The notes: generated by a model not told the origin, from the sequence alone. Shown: positions 18,863 through 28,926, counted from the stretch's first letter. The stretch is DNA of 64,000 nt from Vibrio sp. 10N.286.49.B1 (GCF_002873335.1 NZ_MCUW01000078.1:152887-216886); one strand, 5' to 3'. Translations and numbers: made by a program.

Positions 18863-19483
18863 ATGAGCCAATTTTTTTATGTACATCCAGACAACCCGCA
18901 AGCACGCTTGATCAGTCAAGCGGTGGCCATTATTCGAAACGGTGGTGTTGTCATTTACCCGACCGATTCAGGGTATGCACTTGGTTGTCAGCTTGAAAAT
19001 AAACAAGCCTTAGAACGTATTTGCCAGATTCGTCGTCTTGACGATAAGCATAATTTTACTTTGTTGTGTCGTGATCTTTCGGAAATCTCGTTGTATGCAC
19101 GAATGGACAATACTGCATTCCGATTGCTTAAAAGTAATACCCCAGGGCCTTATACCTTTATCTTTAAAGGGACTAAGGAAGTACCGCGTCGATTGATGAA
19201 TCCAAAGCGAAAAACGATTGGTATTCGAGTACCAGATAACCGAATCGCGTTGGACTTGCTGGAAGCTTTAGGTGAGCCACTCATGTCAACATCATTGATT
19301 TTGCCAGGCAGTGATGTCACCGAATCTGATCCTGAAGATATTCGAGATAAGCTTGAACACGCAGTTGATGTGATCTTAAACGGTGGTTATCTTGGTGAGC
19401 AACCTACGACGGTGATTGATTTTAGCGACGATGAAGCGAAAGTGCTCCGCTTAGGTGCAGGCGATTCCGCACCCTTTGAATAA
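18863..19483 (+). CDS. yciO: YciO, Sua5/YrdC family protein
   Basis: A 206-residue member of the Sua5-YciO-YrdC family. It starts with the YciO-type MSQFFYVHPDNPQARL and contains GGVVIYPTDSGYALGC and PGPYTFIFKGTKEVPRR. The fold binds RNA and nucleotides; YrdC makes threonylcarbamoyl-AMP for tRNA t6A, whereas the role of YciO is less certain. It lies between rnm and rluB as in E. coli, probably co-transcribed with rnm (70-base gap). Confidence 0.93.
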   Translation: MSQFFYVHPDNPQARLISQAVAIIRNGGVVIYPTDSGYALGCQLENKQALERICQIRRLDDKHNFTLLCRDLSEISLYARMDNTAFRLLKSNTPGPYTFIFKGTKEVPRRLMNPKRKTIGIRVPDNRIALDLLEALGEPLMSTSLILPGSDVTESDPEDIRDKLEHAVDVILNGGYLGEQPTTVIDFSDDEAKVLRLGAGDSAPFE

Positions 19484-19508
19484 GCATCGAGTTGGGTATT
19501 GGTGTGAC

Positions 19509-19553
19509 TTATCGCAAGAAATAGGGTGCTTCTGCACAATTTCTCTGCGATAA
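19509..19553 (+). other. Strong stem-loop in the rluB leader
   Basis: Nested pairings: TTATCGCA (19509-19516) with TGCGATAA (19546-19553), GAAAT (19518-19522) with ATTTC (19539-19543), and GTGC-TTCT-GCAC at the tip (19526-19537). It lies in the 142-base gap between yciO and rluB. There is no T-run, so it is not a simple terminator. Confidence 0.5.
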
Positions 19554-19625
19554 TACGCGACCGCGATTTCAACGATCGCAATATCTGGTTTCGACGTCTG
19601 TGAAGACGACATTATAGGTAGGTAG

Positions 19626-20561
19626 ATGAGCGAAAAATTACAAAAAGTGCTTGCCCGCGCAGGCCATGGCTCCCGTCGTGAACTTGAAACATTAATCAAG
19701 TCTGGGCGAGTGAGTGTCAACGGTCAGGTGGCAAAACTGGGTGAGCGCCTTGAAGACGACAGTGCGATTATTCGTATTGACGGTCATACTGTATCGGCAA
19801 AAGCACAAGAAGAAGTGGTTTGCCGAGTTTTGGCTTATTACAAGCCAGAAGGTGAGCTTTGTACACGTCACGATCCTGAAGGTCGTCGTACGGTATTTGA
19901 TCGCTTACCTAAAATCCGCGGTTCGCGTTGGATTTCAGTCGGTCGTTTGGATGCCAACACATCGGGTTTGTTACTGTTCACCACTGATGGTGAATTGGCA
20001 AATCGCCTGATGCACCCAAGTCGTCAAGTCGAACGTGAGTACCTAGTACGTGTATTCGGCGATGTGACAGAAAGTAAGATCCGTAACTTGGTACACGGCG
20101 TGAAACTTGAAGACGGCATGGCTCGTTTTGAAGACGTTGTTTACGCAGGTGGCGAAGGTATGAACCACACGTTCTACGTTGCGATCAACGAAGGCCGAAA
20201 CCGTGAAGTTCGTCGTCTATGGGAATCACAAGAAACAACCGTGAGTCGTTTGAAGCGTGTTCGCTACGGTGATATCTACTTAGATAAAAAACTGCCTCGT
20301 GGCGGTTGGGCTGAGTTAACGTTAAAAGATGTTAACTACTTGCGTGAATTAGTTGAGCTAAAGCCAGAGAAAGAAACGCTTCTTGATCTGAATAGTGCGA
20401 ATACGTCTCGTCAACGTGAACGTTCACGTAGCCAAAAAATTCGTCGTGCAGTACGTCGTCATGAAGAGCGTGTGAATACACCTTCAAAAGGCCGTAGTAA
20501 TCAGCAGAGACGTAATAAGAAAAGTGCAGGCGAACAAAGCGCACGATCTAAAACTCGCTAA
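19626..20561 (+). CDS. rluB: 23S rRNA pseudouridine synthase RluB
   Basis: A 311-residue enzyme that modifies U2605 of 23S rRNA. An N-terminal S4 RNA-binding domain ([20 protein letters not shown]) is followed by the RsuA-type catalytic domain with the aspartate in [18 protein letters not shown] and the [13 protein letters not shown] motif. The last 55 residues or so are a basic, low-complexity tail ([10 protein letters not shown]...), typical of RluB rather than RsuA or RluE. A strong terminator follows. Confidence 0.95.
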   Translation: MSEKLQKVLARAGHGSRRELETLIKSGRVSVNGQVAKLGERLEDDSAIIRIDGHTVSAKAQEEVVCRVLAYYKPEGELCTRHDPEGRRTVFDRLPKIRGSRWISVGRLDANTSGLLLFTTDGELANRLMHPSRQVEREYLVRVFGDVTESKIRNLVHGVKLEDGMARFEDVVYAGGEGMNHTFYVAINEGRNREVRRLWESQETTVSRLKRVRYGDIYLDKKLPRGGWAELTLKDVNYLRELVELKPEKETLLDLNSANTSRQRERSRSQKIRRAVRRHEERVNTPSKGRSNQQRRNKKSAGEQSARSKTR

Positions 20562-20590
20562 TCTAGCGTCGTTTTATTAAATAGAGTTGA

Positions 20591-20623
20591 AAAAAGCCAG
20601 TTAGCATCGCTAACTGGCTTTTT
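20591..20623. terminator. Bidirectional terminator after rluB
   Basis: AAAAAGCCAGTTAGC and GCTAACTGGCTTTTT form a long perfect stem with T-runs both ways, serving rluB (+) and possibly sapF (-). Confidence 0.92.
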
Positions 20624-20759
20624 GTTTGTCAGTCACTCAATGTATCTAGGTGCAAAAGGTACTTGCCAGTGGCGTCTATCACCGTCAATCGTACCAAAAC
20701 GAGATTTGCTAATACTTTACGCGTGGTTAGTTATCTCTTGCACAAGATACGCACCTGAC

Positions 20760-21545
20760 CTAGCGGTATACCGGTTTCTTATTGAAATGGCTCTCTACCA
20801 TTCTTTGCGTCACAATGTGCTGCGGGCTGGTCAATACGTCTTGAGTGCTGCCACTTTCGACTACTTCCCCTTCATGCATGACGATCACCTTGTCTGTGAT
20901 GTGCTTTATAATGCCTAAATGCTGTGACACATACACAAAAGCCACACCCATTTCTTCTTGGAGTTCCAAAAATAGGTTAATTATCTGCGATCGCATCGCC
21001 ATATCGAGACCATTTAATGCCTCGTCTGCAACGATAATCGATGGCTGCAAAATTAGCGCTCTCGCTAGACAGATTCTCTGTTTTTGGCCTGTCGCCAGCA
21101 TCTGAGGATAGAAATAAGCATGCTCTGGAAGTAACCCCACACGAACCAGCGTGTCTTTTACGCGGCGCATGCGGGCTTCTGGAGGCATATTCGTATTTCG
21201 TTTAAGCGGGCCTTCTAAAATCCGACCAATCTGAATCCTAGGGTTTAACGAGGTGTTAGGGTCCTGGAAAATCATGCGGATTAATTTGCAACGTGTTGAG
21301 TAATCCTTATGTTCCAGTAGGTCGCCATTGACCCTGATTTCACCCGCACTCGGTTCTACAACGCCAGCTAACATTCTTGCCAACGTCGATTTCCCCGAGC
21401 CATTCTTACCAATAAAGCCAATCGTTTGTCCAGCTTCTAGTTCAAAGCTTACGGGTTTGACGGCATGCTGTATTTTTTTCTGAAACAGCTTTGAGCGAGT
21501 GACAAAGTCTTTTTTTAATCCAGTGACTTCTAGCAAGGCACTCAT
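20760..21545 (-). CDS. sapF: ABC transporter ATP-binding protein SapF
   Basis: A 261-residue ATPase: Walker A GKNGSGKS, signature-like region [15 protein letters not shown], Walker [10 protein letters not shown]. The signature reads ATGQK instead of SGGQ, a known feature of the Sap ATPase. It pairs with SapD on the SapBC membrane pore. The operon has been linked to antimicrobial peptide resistance and, for SapBCDF in E. coli, putrescine export. Its start overlaps the sapD stop by four bases (ATGA). Confidence 0.92.
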   Translation of the reverse strand: MSALLEVTGLKKDFVTRSKLFQKKIQHAVKPVSFELEAGQTIGFIGKNGSGKSTLARMLAGVVEPSAGEIRVNGDLLEHKDYSTRCKLIRMIFQDPNTSLNPRIQIGRILEGPLKRNTNMPPEARMRRVKDTLVRVGLLPEHAYFYPQMLATGQKQRICLARALILQPSIIVADEALNGLDMAMRSQIINLFLELQEEMGVAFVYVSQHLGIIKHITDKVIVMHEGEVVESGSTQDVLTSPQHIVTQRMVESHFNKKPVYR

Positions 21546-22537
21546 GCTTTTTTCTCCGTATTCAGAGGGAAGTGGCAGCTGTATTTGTGATTTTTAACGC
21601 GTTTTACTGGCGGAATTTCAACGCATTGTCGCTGCGCATAAGGGCAGCGTGGTCCAAGCCTGCACCCAATAGGTAAATGCTGGAGCGGCGGAATGGAACC
21701 TGGTAGCGATTGCAGCTTTTCTTTGTGTGGGATCCAATCGCCAAAATCAGGTATCGCTTTCAACAATGCAACAGTATATGGGTGTTTAGGGGTATCTAAT
21801 ATTTTTTTTGTATCAGCCGATTCAACGGATTGTCCGCAGTACATCACGGTGATTCGTGTTGCCCACTGAGTGATGGTCGTTAAATCGTGACCAATCAAGA
21901 TCAACGTCGTGTTATTGAGTTGATTCATACGGCTCAATAAACGCAGTATTTGCGACTGTGTAATCGGGTCTAAATCATTGGTTGGTTCGTCGGCAATGAG
22001 CAGTTTTGGTTTGGCGGCGATGGCCATTGCAATCATGATTTTTTGGCACTCACCATCCGTTAACTCATACGGATAACTGTGCATGACGCGCGTATGTTCT
22101 TTGATTCCGACTTTATGAAGAAGCGCTATGGCTTGCTTTTTACGCCATTTAAATCGCTCCCACCATTTACCGTCAAAAGAGCGTGACGGAATGGATTCAA
22201 TAAGTTGTCGACCGACTTCCTCTGATGGATCTAGGCAGGTGGAGGGCTCTTGAAATATCATCGCGACGTCTCGAGCAATGACTCGTCGACGCTCTCGAGG
22301 GGTGAGCTGCAGTAGGTCAATATTGCCAAGACGCATTCGGTCAGCGGATACGCGCCACGTCTCTTTACAGACGCCCAGAATGGCTTTTGCCACCAAACTT
22401 TTTCCTGAACCCGACTCTCCAACGAGGCCTCGAATTTCGCCCTCATTGATGGTGAAGCTCATTCGGTCAACGGCTTTTACTAAGCCTTGCGGTGTCTCGA
22501 TCTCAATCGTTAAGTGACGAATATCTAATACAGGCAT
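21542..22537 (-). CDS. sapD: ABC transporter ATP-binding protein SapD
   Basis: A 331-residue oligopeptide-type ATPase with Walker A GESGSGKS, Walker [13 protein letters not shown], and the C-terminal oligopeptide-transporter extension with cysteines ([17 protein letters not shown]). The signature region reads [14 protein letters not shown]. Length equals the E. coli protein. In E. coli SapD also supports Trk potassium uptake. It overlaps sapC by one base. Confidence 0.93.
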   Translation of the reverse strand: MPVLDIRHLTIEIETPQGLVKAVDRMSFTINEGEIRGLVGESGSGKSLVAKAILGVCKETWRVSADRMRLGNIDLLQLTPRERRRVIARDVAMIFQEPSTCLDPSEEVGRQLIESIPSRSFDGKWWERFKWRKKQAIALLHKVGIKEHTRVMHSYPYELTDGECQKIMIAMAIAAKPKLLIADEPTNDLDPITQSQILRLLSRMNQLNNTTLILIGHDLTTITQWATRITVMYCGQSVESADTKKILDTPKHPYTVALLKAIPDFGDWIPHKEKLQSLPGSIPPLQHLPIGCRLGPRCPYAQRQCVEIPPVKRVKNHKYSCHFPLNTEKKA

Positions 22538-23424
22538 TATTCTACCCCCGCGTTCAGCGCGCTGCGCACGCCTTCGCCAACAATATTAACGACGACAACA
22601 ACACATAAGATAGCTAAGCCTGGCAAAATCACGGTCCATGGTGCGAGATACAGTAATTCAGCCGCATCGCCGAGCAGAGAACCCCATTCACTGCTCGGTG
22701 GTTGGGCCCCTAAGCCTAAGAAACCTAGTGCCGTGATATCGAGAATGGCAATGGATAAGGCGAAGGTAAACTCTGCTGCAATAATAGAGAGAATGTTTGG
22801 CAAGATAGAGTTCCACAATAAATAAAAGTCGTTCGCGCCATCTAAGCGAGCGGCCATGATGTAATCTTTTTCCACTTCCGTATGAACAGCCACATAGACG
22901 GAACGAACAAAGCGAGGGATTAACGCCAAGCATATTGCCAATAAAATATTGTATTCACCAGGCCCCAAAAACGCGACGAATATGATGGCCAATAACAATG
23001 AAGGTATCGACATAACCGTATCGAGTAAATGATTTAAAATACTGGATAACAAGCCTTTGGTCATACCGGCAAGGATACCGATGAAGCAGCCAATTACCGC
23101 GGAAAGCACGGTAATGAATACAGCAGCACCAAAAGACAACCGAGAGCCATCGACAATCCGTGACAAGATATCTCGACCTAAATCATCCGTACCAAAAAAG
23201 TAGTCTACGGTACCCGCAGGATCCCAAGACGGTGGGATGAGCAGGTAAGAGCTTTGTTCCATTGGGTCGTAGGGGACGATCCAAGGCGACAATAGGGTGA
23301 TGATAATGATAAGAGCAAAACACCATAACCCAAACATAGACAAGCTGTTGCTTCGATAGCTGCGCCAAAAACGCTCAAGCTGAGTGGGGATGCGTTCTTC
23401 TTGGTAAATATTATCTGACAGCAT
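22537..23424 (-). CDS. sapC: ABC transporter permease SapC
   Basis: A 295-residue inner-membrane permease of the DppC type: a cytoplasmic start, a first membrane helix, an [15 protein letters not shown] periplasmic signature and the EAA-like loop [20 protein letters not shown] that contacts the ATPases. It forms the pore with SapB and overlaps sapB by 14 bases. Confidence 0.93.
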   Translation of the reverse strand: MLSDNIYQEERIPTQLERFWRSYRSNSLSMFGLWCFALIIIITLLSPWIVPYDPMEQSSYLLIPPSWDPAGTVDYFFGTDDLGRDILSRIVDGSRLSFGAAVFITVLSAVIGCFIGILAGMTKGLLSSILNHLLDTVMSIPSLLLAIIFVAFLGPGEYNILLAICLALIPRFVRSVYVAVHTEVEKDYIMAARLDGANDFYLLWNSILPNILSIIAAEFTFALSIAILDITALGFLGLGAQPPSSEWGSLLGDAAELLYLAPWTVILPGLAILCVVVVVNIVGEGVRSALNAGVE

Positions 23425-24373
23425 ACCATTCCTTCCTCACCAGCGGGTTGATCATGGCTCCGAGAATATCGGATAAGATGCTTGCCGTCAGTACGATACT
23501 AGCCACGACCATTACGCCAGCCTGAATGGATGCATAGTCTTGACTTGATAGGGCGTCGAGAAGCCAACGCCCTATGCCGGGCCAGTTAAAGATGGATTCC
23601 GTCATAATAGCGAGCGTAATCATACTGGATAGCTGTACACCCAGTTTCGGTATGATAGGCGGGATGGCGTTTCTGAGTACGTGTTCTTTTACTATCTCAT
23701 AGTTAGATAGACCCTTGATACGCGCTGCACGAATGTAGTTCTGCGCCATGACCTCGGTAACAGAGGTGCGCATCATGCGTATTACCTGCATGGTTGGGGA
23801 TAACGCGAGGACAAAACAAGGCAAAATCATATGTTCAATGACGCTTTGCAGTGCTTCACGTCGATAAGGCCCATCGGACAGTAGAGCATCAATCAAAGCA
23901 AACCCCGTGACATGGTCAATTTCGTACAACAAGTCGTAGCGTCCTGCTACCGGAAACCACTGAAAATTAAGAGAGAAATACATAATCATCAACAGTGCAA
24001 TCCAAAACAGTGGTGCGGCATACCCTACCATCGATGAGAATGAGATAATGTTATCGAGCCATTTGCCTTTTTTCATGCCAGCGATGGTACCAGCTGGGAT
24101 GCCAATAAAAACCGAAATCATAAAGGCGGCAAAGCACAACTCTAATGTGGCTGGCAATACGGCAGACAGCTCATCAATAATAGGAACGCCGGCTTTGGTA
24201 AGGCCAAAATCAAGCTTAGTAAGCTGTGTTACGTAGCTTATCCAGCCAGGTAGGAACTCTTTGGTCGTCCAAATTGAGTTTGGATCTAGGCGGATAAGGT
24301 TATAGCCTACCAATGTCAAGATCAGTAGCGTAATAACAAATAGATTAAGTCGACGAACGGCATACCAGAACAT
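23411..24373 (-). CDS. sapB: ABC transporter permease SapB
   Basis: A 320-residue inner-membrane permease of the DppB type, with the first helix at residues 9-30 and the EAA-like loop AARIKGLSNYEIVKEHVLRN. It overlaps sapA by one base and sapC by 14, showing a tightly coupled sapABCDF operon. Confidence 0.93.
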   Translation of the reverse strand: MFWYAVRRLNLFVITLLILTLVGYNLIRLDPNSIWTTKEFLPGWISYVTQLTKLDFGLTKAGVPIIDELSAVLPATLELCFAAFMISVFIGIPAGTIAGMKKGKWLDNIISFSSMVGYAAPLFWIALLMIMYFSLNFQWFPVAGRYDLLYEIDHVTGFALIDALLSDGPYRREALQSVIEHMILPCFVLALSPTMQVIRMMRTSVTEVMAQNYIRAARIKGLSNYEIVKEHVLRNAIPPIIPKLGVQLSSMITLAIMTESIFNWPGIGRWLLDALSSQDYASIQAGVMVVASIVLTASILSDILGAMINPLVRKEWYAVR

Positions 24374-25992
24374 TATTTTAACCTCACGACTTGATCAAAG
24401 GGCTGAGTATTAAACGGGCTAGTACGGAAGCCGGTTAGATCGTCATTGTGAGCTTGATATTTTTGGCCATGAGCTAATGGAATGACGGGGATCTGGTCAT
24501 ATAAAATATTTTGCGCTTGTCGATAAAGGTTGGCCCGGTAACGGGGTTCGCTGACCTCCAGTGCTAGGTCTAACAAAAAATCAAAATCGTCGTTACACCA
24601 CATAGATAGGTTAAGTCCTTCACGCTTTGACGAACAAGACAATAGGGGTCTTAGGTAGTTATCAGGGTCGCCAGTATTGCCCACCCAACCAGTCAGCAGA
24701 AGATCGACCGCTTTGATATTTGACAACTCTTTGCGGTCAACGCGTTCGTCGGTGAGCAGATTAAGGGTGATACCGACATCGGCAAGGTTGGCTTGAATCA
24801 GCTCAGCGGTCTTTCGCGGGCTCGGGTTATAGACTCTCGGTTCAAGTGGCACCGCTAGCGTCAGTTCTAAGCCATTGGCATATCCAGCATCACGCAGCAA
24901 AGCCATCGCATAGTTTCGGTCATAGCGAATTTGAGTGGGGTCTTTTTGGTATGCCCAAGAGCTTGGTGGAAGTAGGGTATAGGCTTTCTCCCCCGTTCCG
25001 TAATAAACCGCTTCTAATATGCTATCTCGGTTAATCGCGAGATTAATCGCCTTCCTTACTCTCACGTCGCTTAGCGCGCCGTGTTGGGTATTAATGGCGA
25101 TAAACGAGACGTTCATTGCGGGCTTGGCTTGTAAAATCACAGAGTCTTCTTTAAGAATCACTGGTATTTGGCTTGATACGGGTGAATTTAGGACATCACA
25201 TTCCCCACGCAGCAATTTGGCTAGCGCGCCTGCCCCTCGGTGGGAGATGTCGAAAACAACCTGCTTCATCTGGACAGGGCCACGCCAATACTGTTCATTG
25301 CGTTTTAAGCGTACTAAGTCTGATACTTGATATTCATCGAGGTAGAATGGGCCGGTGCCCACAGGGTAGCTATCAATCCTTTGCTTACTATTACTGTCTA
25401 GCAATATCTTGGCATATTCAGCGGAAAAAATAGGGGCATGAGCAGTGGAAATATTCGACAAAAATGAATTGTCGGGTTTAGACAATGTGAATTGTACGGT
25501 ATTGGCGTCGAGTGCAGTGACGCTGGTAACGAGTGCCGAAAAGTTAATGCCAGCAAACCACGGGTAAACACTCCCTCCAACCTGATGATAGGGATTGTTT
25601 TCGTCTAAAATACGATTGAAGCTAAATACGACATCATCAGCATTTAACGGACGCGTCGGAGTGAACCACTCGGTTGTTTGAAACTGGACGTCATCACGCA
25701 AGTTAAAGTGATAAACCGTGCCGGTTTCGTCAACCGTCCAGCTTTTTGCAAGGTTTGGTACCGGTTGGTGAGTGCCAGGGTTGAGCGTTAATAGCGTGTC
25801 ATATAATTGAGGCGCGATCGCTTCGACAATGATGCCACCGTCCACCAATTGAGGATTAAATGTACTTGGGCGACCTTGGTCACAGTACACAAAACCGTCT
25901 TGACGAATTTTTGTATGATCGACCTTATCTTCACAGCCGGTGACTAGTGCAACGCTGCAAATTGCTATGGATAGTTTTAGTAATGCCTTCAT
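24373..25992 (-). CDS. sapA: Peptide-binding lipoprotein SapA
   Basis: About 539 residues of the family 5 extracellular solute-binding proteins. A lipobox (ALVTGC, cysteine near residue 20) suggests attachment to the inner membrane. Family motifs include VYHFNLRDDVQFQTTEWF and YPVGTGPFYLDEY. It would capture peptides for the SapBCDF transporter. A GTG two codons upstream (25998) is an alternative start. The 134-base gap to pspF should hold the sap promoter. Confidence 0.92.
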   Translation of the reverse strand: MKALLKLSIAICSVALVTGCEDKVDHTKIRQDGFVYCDQGRPSTFNPQLVDGGIIVEAIAPQLYDTLLTLNPGTHQPVPNLAKSWTVDETGTVYHFNLRDDVQFQTTEWFTPTRPLNADDVVFSFNRILDENNPYHQVGGSVYPWFAGINFSALVTSVTALDANTVQFTLSKPDNSFLSNISTAHAPIFSAEYAKILLDSNSKQRIDSYPVGTGPFYLDEYQVSDLVRLKRNEQYWRGPVQMKQVVFDISHRGAGALAKLLRGECDVLNSPVSSQIPVILKEDSVILQAKPAMNVSFIAINTQHGALSDVRVRKAINLAINRDSILEAVYYGTGEKAYTLLPPSSWAYQKDPTQIRYDRNYAMALLRDAGYANGLELTLAVPLEPRVYNPSPRKTAELIQANLADVGITLNLLTDERVDRKELSNIKAVDLLLTGWVGNTGDPDNYLRPLLSCSSKREGLNLSMWCNDDFDFLLDLALEVSEPRYRANLYRQAQNILYDQIPVIPLAHGQKYQAHNDDLTGFRTSPFNTQPFDQVVRLK

Positions 25993-26132
25993 AAACACGC
26001 TACATTCATTTTAGTGAACGCAATATCTGTACTGAGAACAGAGTAATTTACCACTAATTGGATGGTTTAACCAATAACGACAAGTAGTTATCGACGATTT
26101 TGTTTACTTTGATGCTGACTCTTTGAGCGCCT

Positions 26133-27206
26133 TCATATTAGTTTGTGCTTTCTCACGAGGCCTCTTAGCTGATCATAGCTTAAGCTCAGCATTTTAGCGG
26201 CGGTTCTTTGATTGTATTGTGCTTCATCTAACGCAGTGCGAACCATGGTTAAGGATTGTTCCTCTTGCCACAATTTGAAGTCAATTGGGAACGTCACTGC
26301 TGGTGGACTCGATGCGGCGGTAGGCATACTCTCAGCTGTTTTGAGCACCTGAGTAGCATCGCGGTGCTGCCCATCAAGAGATGGCATCTCTTTAGGGGGG
26401 GCATCACGATTGTCTGAATCAGAGGGAGAAAGAGAAGAGAACGTATTGAGAAACGGGTTAAAAACTAACGAATCAATGGGATGTTCGCTTGTGCCATGTT
26501 GGTACACCGCACGCTCGATGACATTCTTTAATTCTCTGACATTACCTGGCCAAGGATAGGCATGGATACTTTGCCACGCTTTGCTCGTAAATCCGACAAA
26601 CAGAGGTAGGCCTAACTCGCGGCACATCTTAATCGCGAAATATTCAGCAAGTAATGCGATATCTTCTTGTCTCGCACGTAAGGGAGGTAACTGGATAACG
26701 TCGAAAGCAAGCCTGTCGAGCAGATCGGCGCGAAACTTTCCTCTTTCTGCCAAGGCTGGAAGGTCTTCGTTTGTGGCACAAACGAGCCTGACATTGGCCT
26801 CGAGCGCTTTCATGCCACCGACGCGTTCATATTGGCCGTATTCGATAACACGCAATAGTTTTTCTTGCACAGATAAAGGCGTAGTCGCGAGTTCATCAAG
26901 AAACAACGTACCATTCTCTGCGCGCTCAAAGCGGCCTAAATGTCGGCCTTTAGCACCCGTAAACGCCCCGGATTCATGGCCAAATAATTCAGAATCAATA
27001 AGGCCATCGCTGAGCGTGGAGCAATTGAGCGAGATGAGTGGTTTATCCCAGCGAGTGGAAAGATAATGAAGACGCTGGGCGATCAGTTCTTTACCAGTGC
27101 CGCGCTCTCCGATAATTAATACCGGTCGCTCAATGGGAGCCAGCTTTGATACTTTATCAAGTACCGAAAGAAAAGAAGGGGATTCACCAATAAGGTTCTG
27201 AGCCAT
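26133..27206 (-). CDS. pspF: PspF, sigma-54 activator of the phage shock operon
   Basis: A 357-residue enhancer-binding protein made of an AAA+ domain and a DNA-binding domain with no N-terminal sensor domain, as expected for PspF. Walker A GERGTGKE is at 33-40, the sigma-54-contacting GAFTGA at 80-85, and the C-terminal helix-turn-helix at NQRTAAKMLSLSYDQL. It is longer than the E. coli protein (325): a Ser/Pro/Asp-rich linker of roughly 65 residues separates the AAA+ and HTH parts. It is divergent from pspA and upstream of sapA, as in enterobacteria. Confidence 0.95.
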   Translation of the reverse strand: MAQNLIGESPSFLSVLDKVSKLAPIERPVLIIGERGTGKELIAQRLHYLSTRWDKPLISLNCSTLSDGLIDSELFGHESGAFTGAKGRHLGRFERAENGTLFLDELATTPLSVQEKLLRVIEYGQYERVGGMKALEANVRLVCATNEDLPALAERGKFRADLLDRLAFDVIQLPPLRARQEDIALLAEYFAIKMCRELGLPLFVGFTSKAWQSIHAYPWPGNVRELKNVIERAVYQHGTSEHPIDSLVFNPFLNTFSSLSPSDSDNRDAPPKEMPSLDGQHRDATQVLKTAESMPTAASSPPAVTFPIDFKLWQEEQSLTMVRTALDEAQYNQRTAAKMLSLSYDQLRGLVRKHKLI

Positions 27207-27231
27207 GGTAGGGTCCTTAAAGATTGGTTTT

Positions 27232-27252
27232 TTTTACCAATAGTTGGTAAAA
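27232..27252. promoter_or_regulatory. Candidate PspF enhancer site
   Basis: A perfect dyad, TTTTACCAA-TAG-TTGGTAAAA, centred about 82 bases upstream of the -24 element of pspA and about 36 bases upstream of pspF. PspF binds upstream activating sequences at such a distance and represses its own gene from them. Confidence 0.55.
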
Positions 27253-27322
27253 CCATATTAGCAGTTTGATGTGAAAACGCGAGTCTTCTCATAGGTGGTT
27301 GTTATGTATAAAGTTATTAAAT

Positions 27323-27338
27323 TGGCACGATAATTGGA
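27323..27338 (+). promoter_or_regulatory. Sigma-54 promoter of pspABC
   Basis: TGGCACGATAATTGGA matches the -24/-12 pattern TGGCACG-N4-TTG; the -12 ends in GG rather than GC, as the E. coli pspA promoter also departs from GC there. It lies about 110 bases before pspA. Confidence 0.8.
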
Positions 27339-27446
27339 TTATCTATACTGATTACAACATTGATTGGCTATGACGACATCGCGACAAGAAAGCGCCACGC
27401 AGTAGTCAAAGTAAGTAGCCACGTTCATTCATTTAGGAGATGTATT

Positions 27447-28112
27447 ATGGGTATTTTTTCTCGTTTCGCTGATATCGTAAATTCTAACGTTAGTGCACTT
27501 TTAGACAAGGCCGAAGATCCGGAAAAAATGATTCGCCTTATCATCCAAGAGATGGAAGACACGCTAGTCGAAGTCCGTACTAATTCCGCCAAGGCGATTG
27601 CGGACAAAAAAGAACTGGCGCGTAAAGTGAAAACGCTAGAAGAACAAATTGTCGAGTGGCAGCACAAAGCCACCCTCGCGTTGACCAAGCAAAGAGAAGA
27701 ATTAGCGCGTGCTGCATTGATTGAAAAGCAGAAAGTAGAAAAAATAGTGAAAGGGTTGCATGATGAGCAAACTCTGGTTGAAGAGACGATTGATAAGCTG
27801 ACGAGTGAAATTGCCAAGCTAGAAGCGAAAATCACGGAAACTCGCGCCAAACAACAGGCTTTAATCATTCGTTCGCAAACGGCCAATAATCGCCGTGATG
27901 TGCAAAAGCACCTGCACACCAGCCGCACTCATGAAGCAATGGCAAAATTTGAGCAATACTCACGTAAAGTGGATGAGCTCGAAGCGGAAGCGGATTTGTA
28001 TGCGAATACCGGCAATGCAAAATCTCTCGACCAAGAGTTCGCTGAGCTTCAAGCACAAGATGAGATAGATATCGAACTGGCTAAGCTTAAAGAACAGATG
28101 AACAAAAAATAA
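27447..28112 (+). CDS. pspA: Phage shock protein A
   Basis: A 221-residue coiled-coil protein of the PspA/IM30 (ESCRT-III-like) family. It starts MGIFSRFADIVNSNVSALLD with the amphipathic membrane-binding helix, followed by heavily charged helices. In the cytoplasm it inhibits PspF; under envelope stress it moves to the membrane to limit proton leakage. The ATG at 27447 has AGGAG six bases upstream; a reading frame extending 29 codons further upstream would cross the promoter region and is rejected. Confidence 0.97.
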   Translation: MGIFSRFADIVNSNVSALLDKAEDPEKMIRLIIQEMEDTLVEVRTNSAKAIADKKELARKVKTLEEQIVEWQHKATLALTKQREELARAALIEKQKVEKIVKGLHDEQTLVEETIDKLTSEIAKLEAKITETRAKQQALIIRSQTANNRRDVQKHLHTSRTHEAMAKFEQYSRKVDELEAEADLYANTGNAKSLDQEFAELQAQDEIDIELAKLKEQMNKK

Positions 28113-28132
28113 ACATCGAATAGGAGTTAGAC

Positions 28133-28369
28133 ATGTCGACATTTCTTATTGCCGGACCCGTCATTGTATTCTTGATATTTGTTGCTCCGCTTTGGCTATT
28201 TCTTCATTATCGTAGCAAGCGAAAGTCGGAGGCTGGTTTGTCTTCTCAAGATTTTGAAAAGCTACAAGCCTTGTCGCAAAGAGCGGAGAAAATGCAACGA
28301 CGCGTGGAGAGTCTAGAAAAGATCCTTGATGCTGAGTCGCCTAAATGGAGGCAACATTATGACGCATAG
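28133..28369 (+). CDS. pspB: Phage shock protein B
   Basis: A 78-residue inner-membrane protein: one N-terminal transmembrane helix (residues about 4-25), then a basic and coiled-coil cytoplasmic tail. It relays membrane stress with PspC to release PspF from PspA. It follows pspA by 20 bases and overlaps pspC by 11. Confidence 0.93.
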   Translation: MSTFLIAGPVIVFLIFVAPLWLFLHYRSKRKSEAGLSSQDFEKLQALSQRAEKMQRRVESLEKILDAESPKWRQHYDA

Positions 28370-28748
28370 AGAGCTCTATAAAGATCCGATTAACGGCAAA
28401 TTGACAGGGGTTTGCGCTGGGCTTGCCAACTACTTCGGCGTCGAGGTTTGGTTGATCAGAATCTTAGTTATCTCAGCGGCATTGTTGGGCGGGAGTTTTT
28501 TAGTTTTACTTGCCTATATTGCAATGAGTTTGATGCTTGAGAAGCAGCCAGACAATTTTGTGGAAGCCTTAAAGACAAAGCAAGAGCACTCCCTTAAAAA
28601 CAAGCCTTGGAAACAAGGTCAAAGTGCCAAAGACTTACTCGGTACGATTGAAAAAGACATGGATCAAATTGAAGATTCATTGCGAACGATGGAAGCTTAT
28701 GTGACCTCTGATACCTATGCGGTAAACCGAGAATTCAGTAAACTCTGA
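28359..28748 (+). CDS. pspC: Phage shock protein C
   Basis: A 129-residue PspC-domain protein. The family start ELYKDPINGKLTGVCAGLA is followed by a hydrophobic helix and a charged tail. GGAGG before the ATG at 28359 sets the start inside the end of pspB. It is an inner-membrane partner of PspB. No pspD/E follows. Confidence 0.94.
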   Translation: MTHRELYKDPINGKLTGVCAGLANYFGVEVWLIRILVISAALLGGSFLVLLAYIAMSLMLEKQPDNFVEALKTKQEHSLKNKPWKQGQSAKDLLGTIEKDMDQIEDSLRTMEAYVTSDTYAVNREFSKL

Positions 28749-28807
28749 GCGTACGAATAATCTTAATCAATCACCTAGTAATACAGCACGTAAATCACTT
28801 AATAAGT

Positions 28808-28840
28808 AACCCAGTGAACATTTGGACACTGGGTTTTTTG
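28808..28840 (+). terminator. Terminator of pspABC
   Basis: AACCCAGTG and CACTGGGTT form a 9-bp stem followed by TTTTTTG, about 60 bases after pspC. Confidence 0.85.
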
Positions 28841-28893
28841 TTATTGATGCTCTTAGTAAGTTCCTAAAAGAAGAGGAGACGCAGAAAACTAAA

Positions 28894-28926
28894 ATAGTTA
28901 ATAGTTAATAGTTAATAGTTAATAGT
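28894..28926. repeat. Heptanucleotide tandem repeat
   Basis: Four perfect copies of ATAGTTA plus a partial fifth copy. It lies in the region upstream of the efflux operon, about 125 bases before its first start codon. Confidence 0.9.

Noticed and set aside
20622..20918. A 98-codon frame downstream of rluB
   Set aside because: It starts inside the rluB terminator and continues antisense to sapF, so it is probably chance.
27360..27446. An N-terminal extension of pspA
   Set aside because: It would begin between the sigma-54 promoter and the ribosome site, and pspA has a clear start at 27447.
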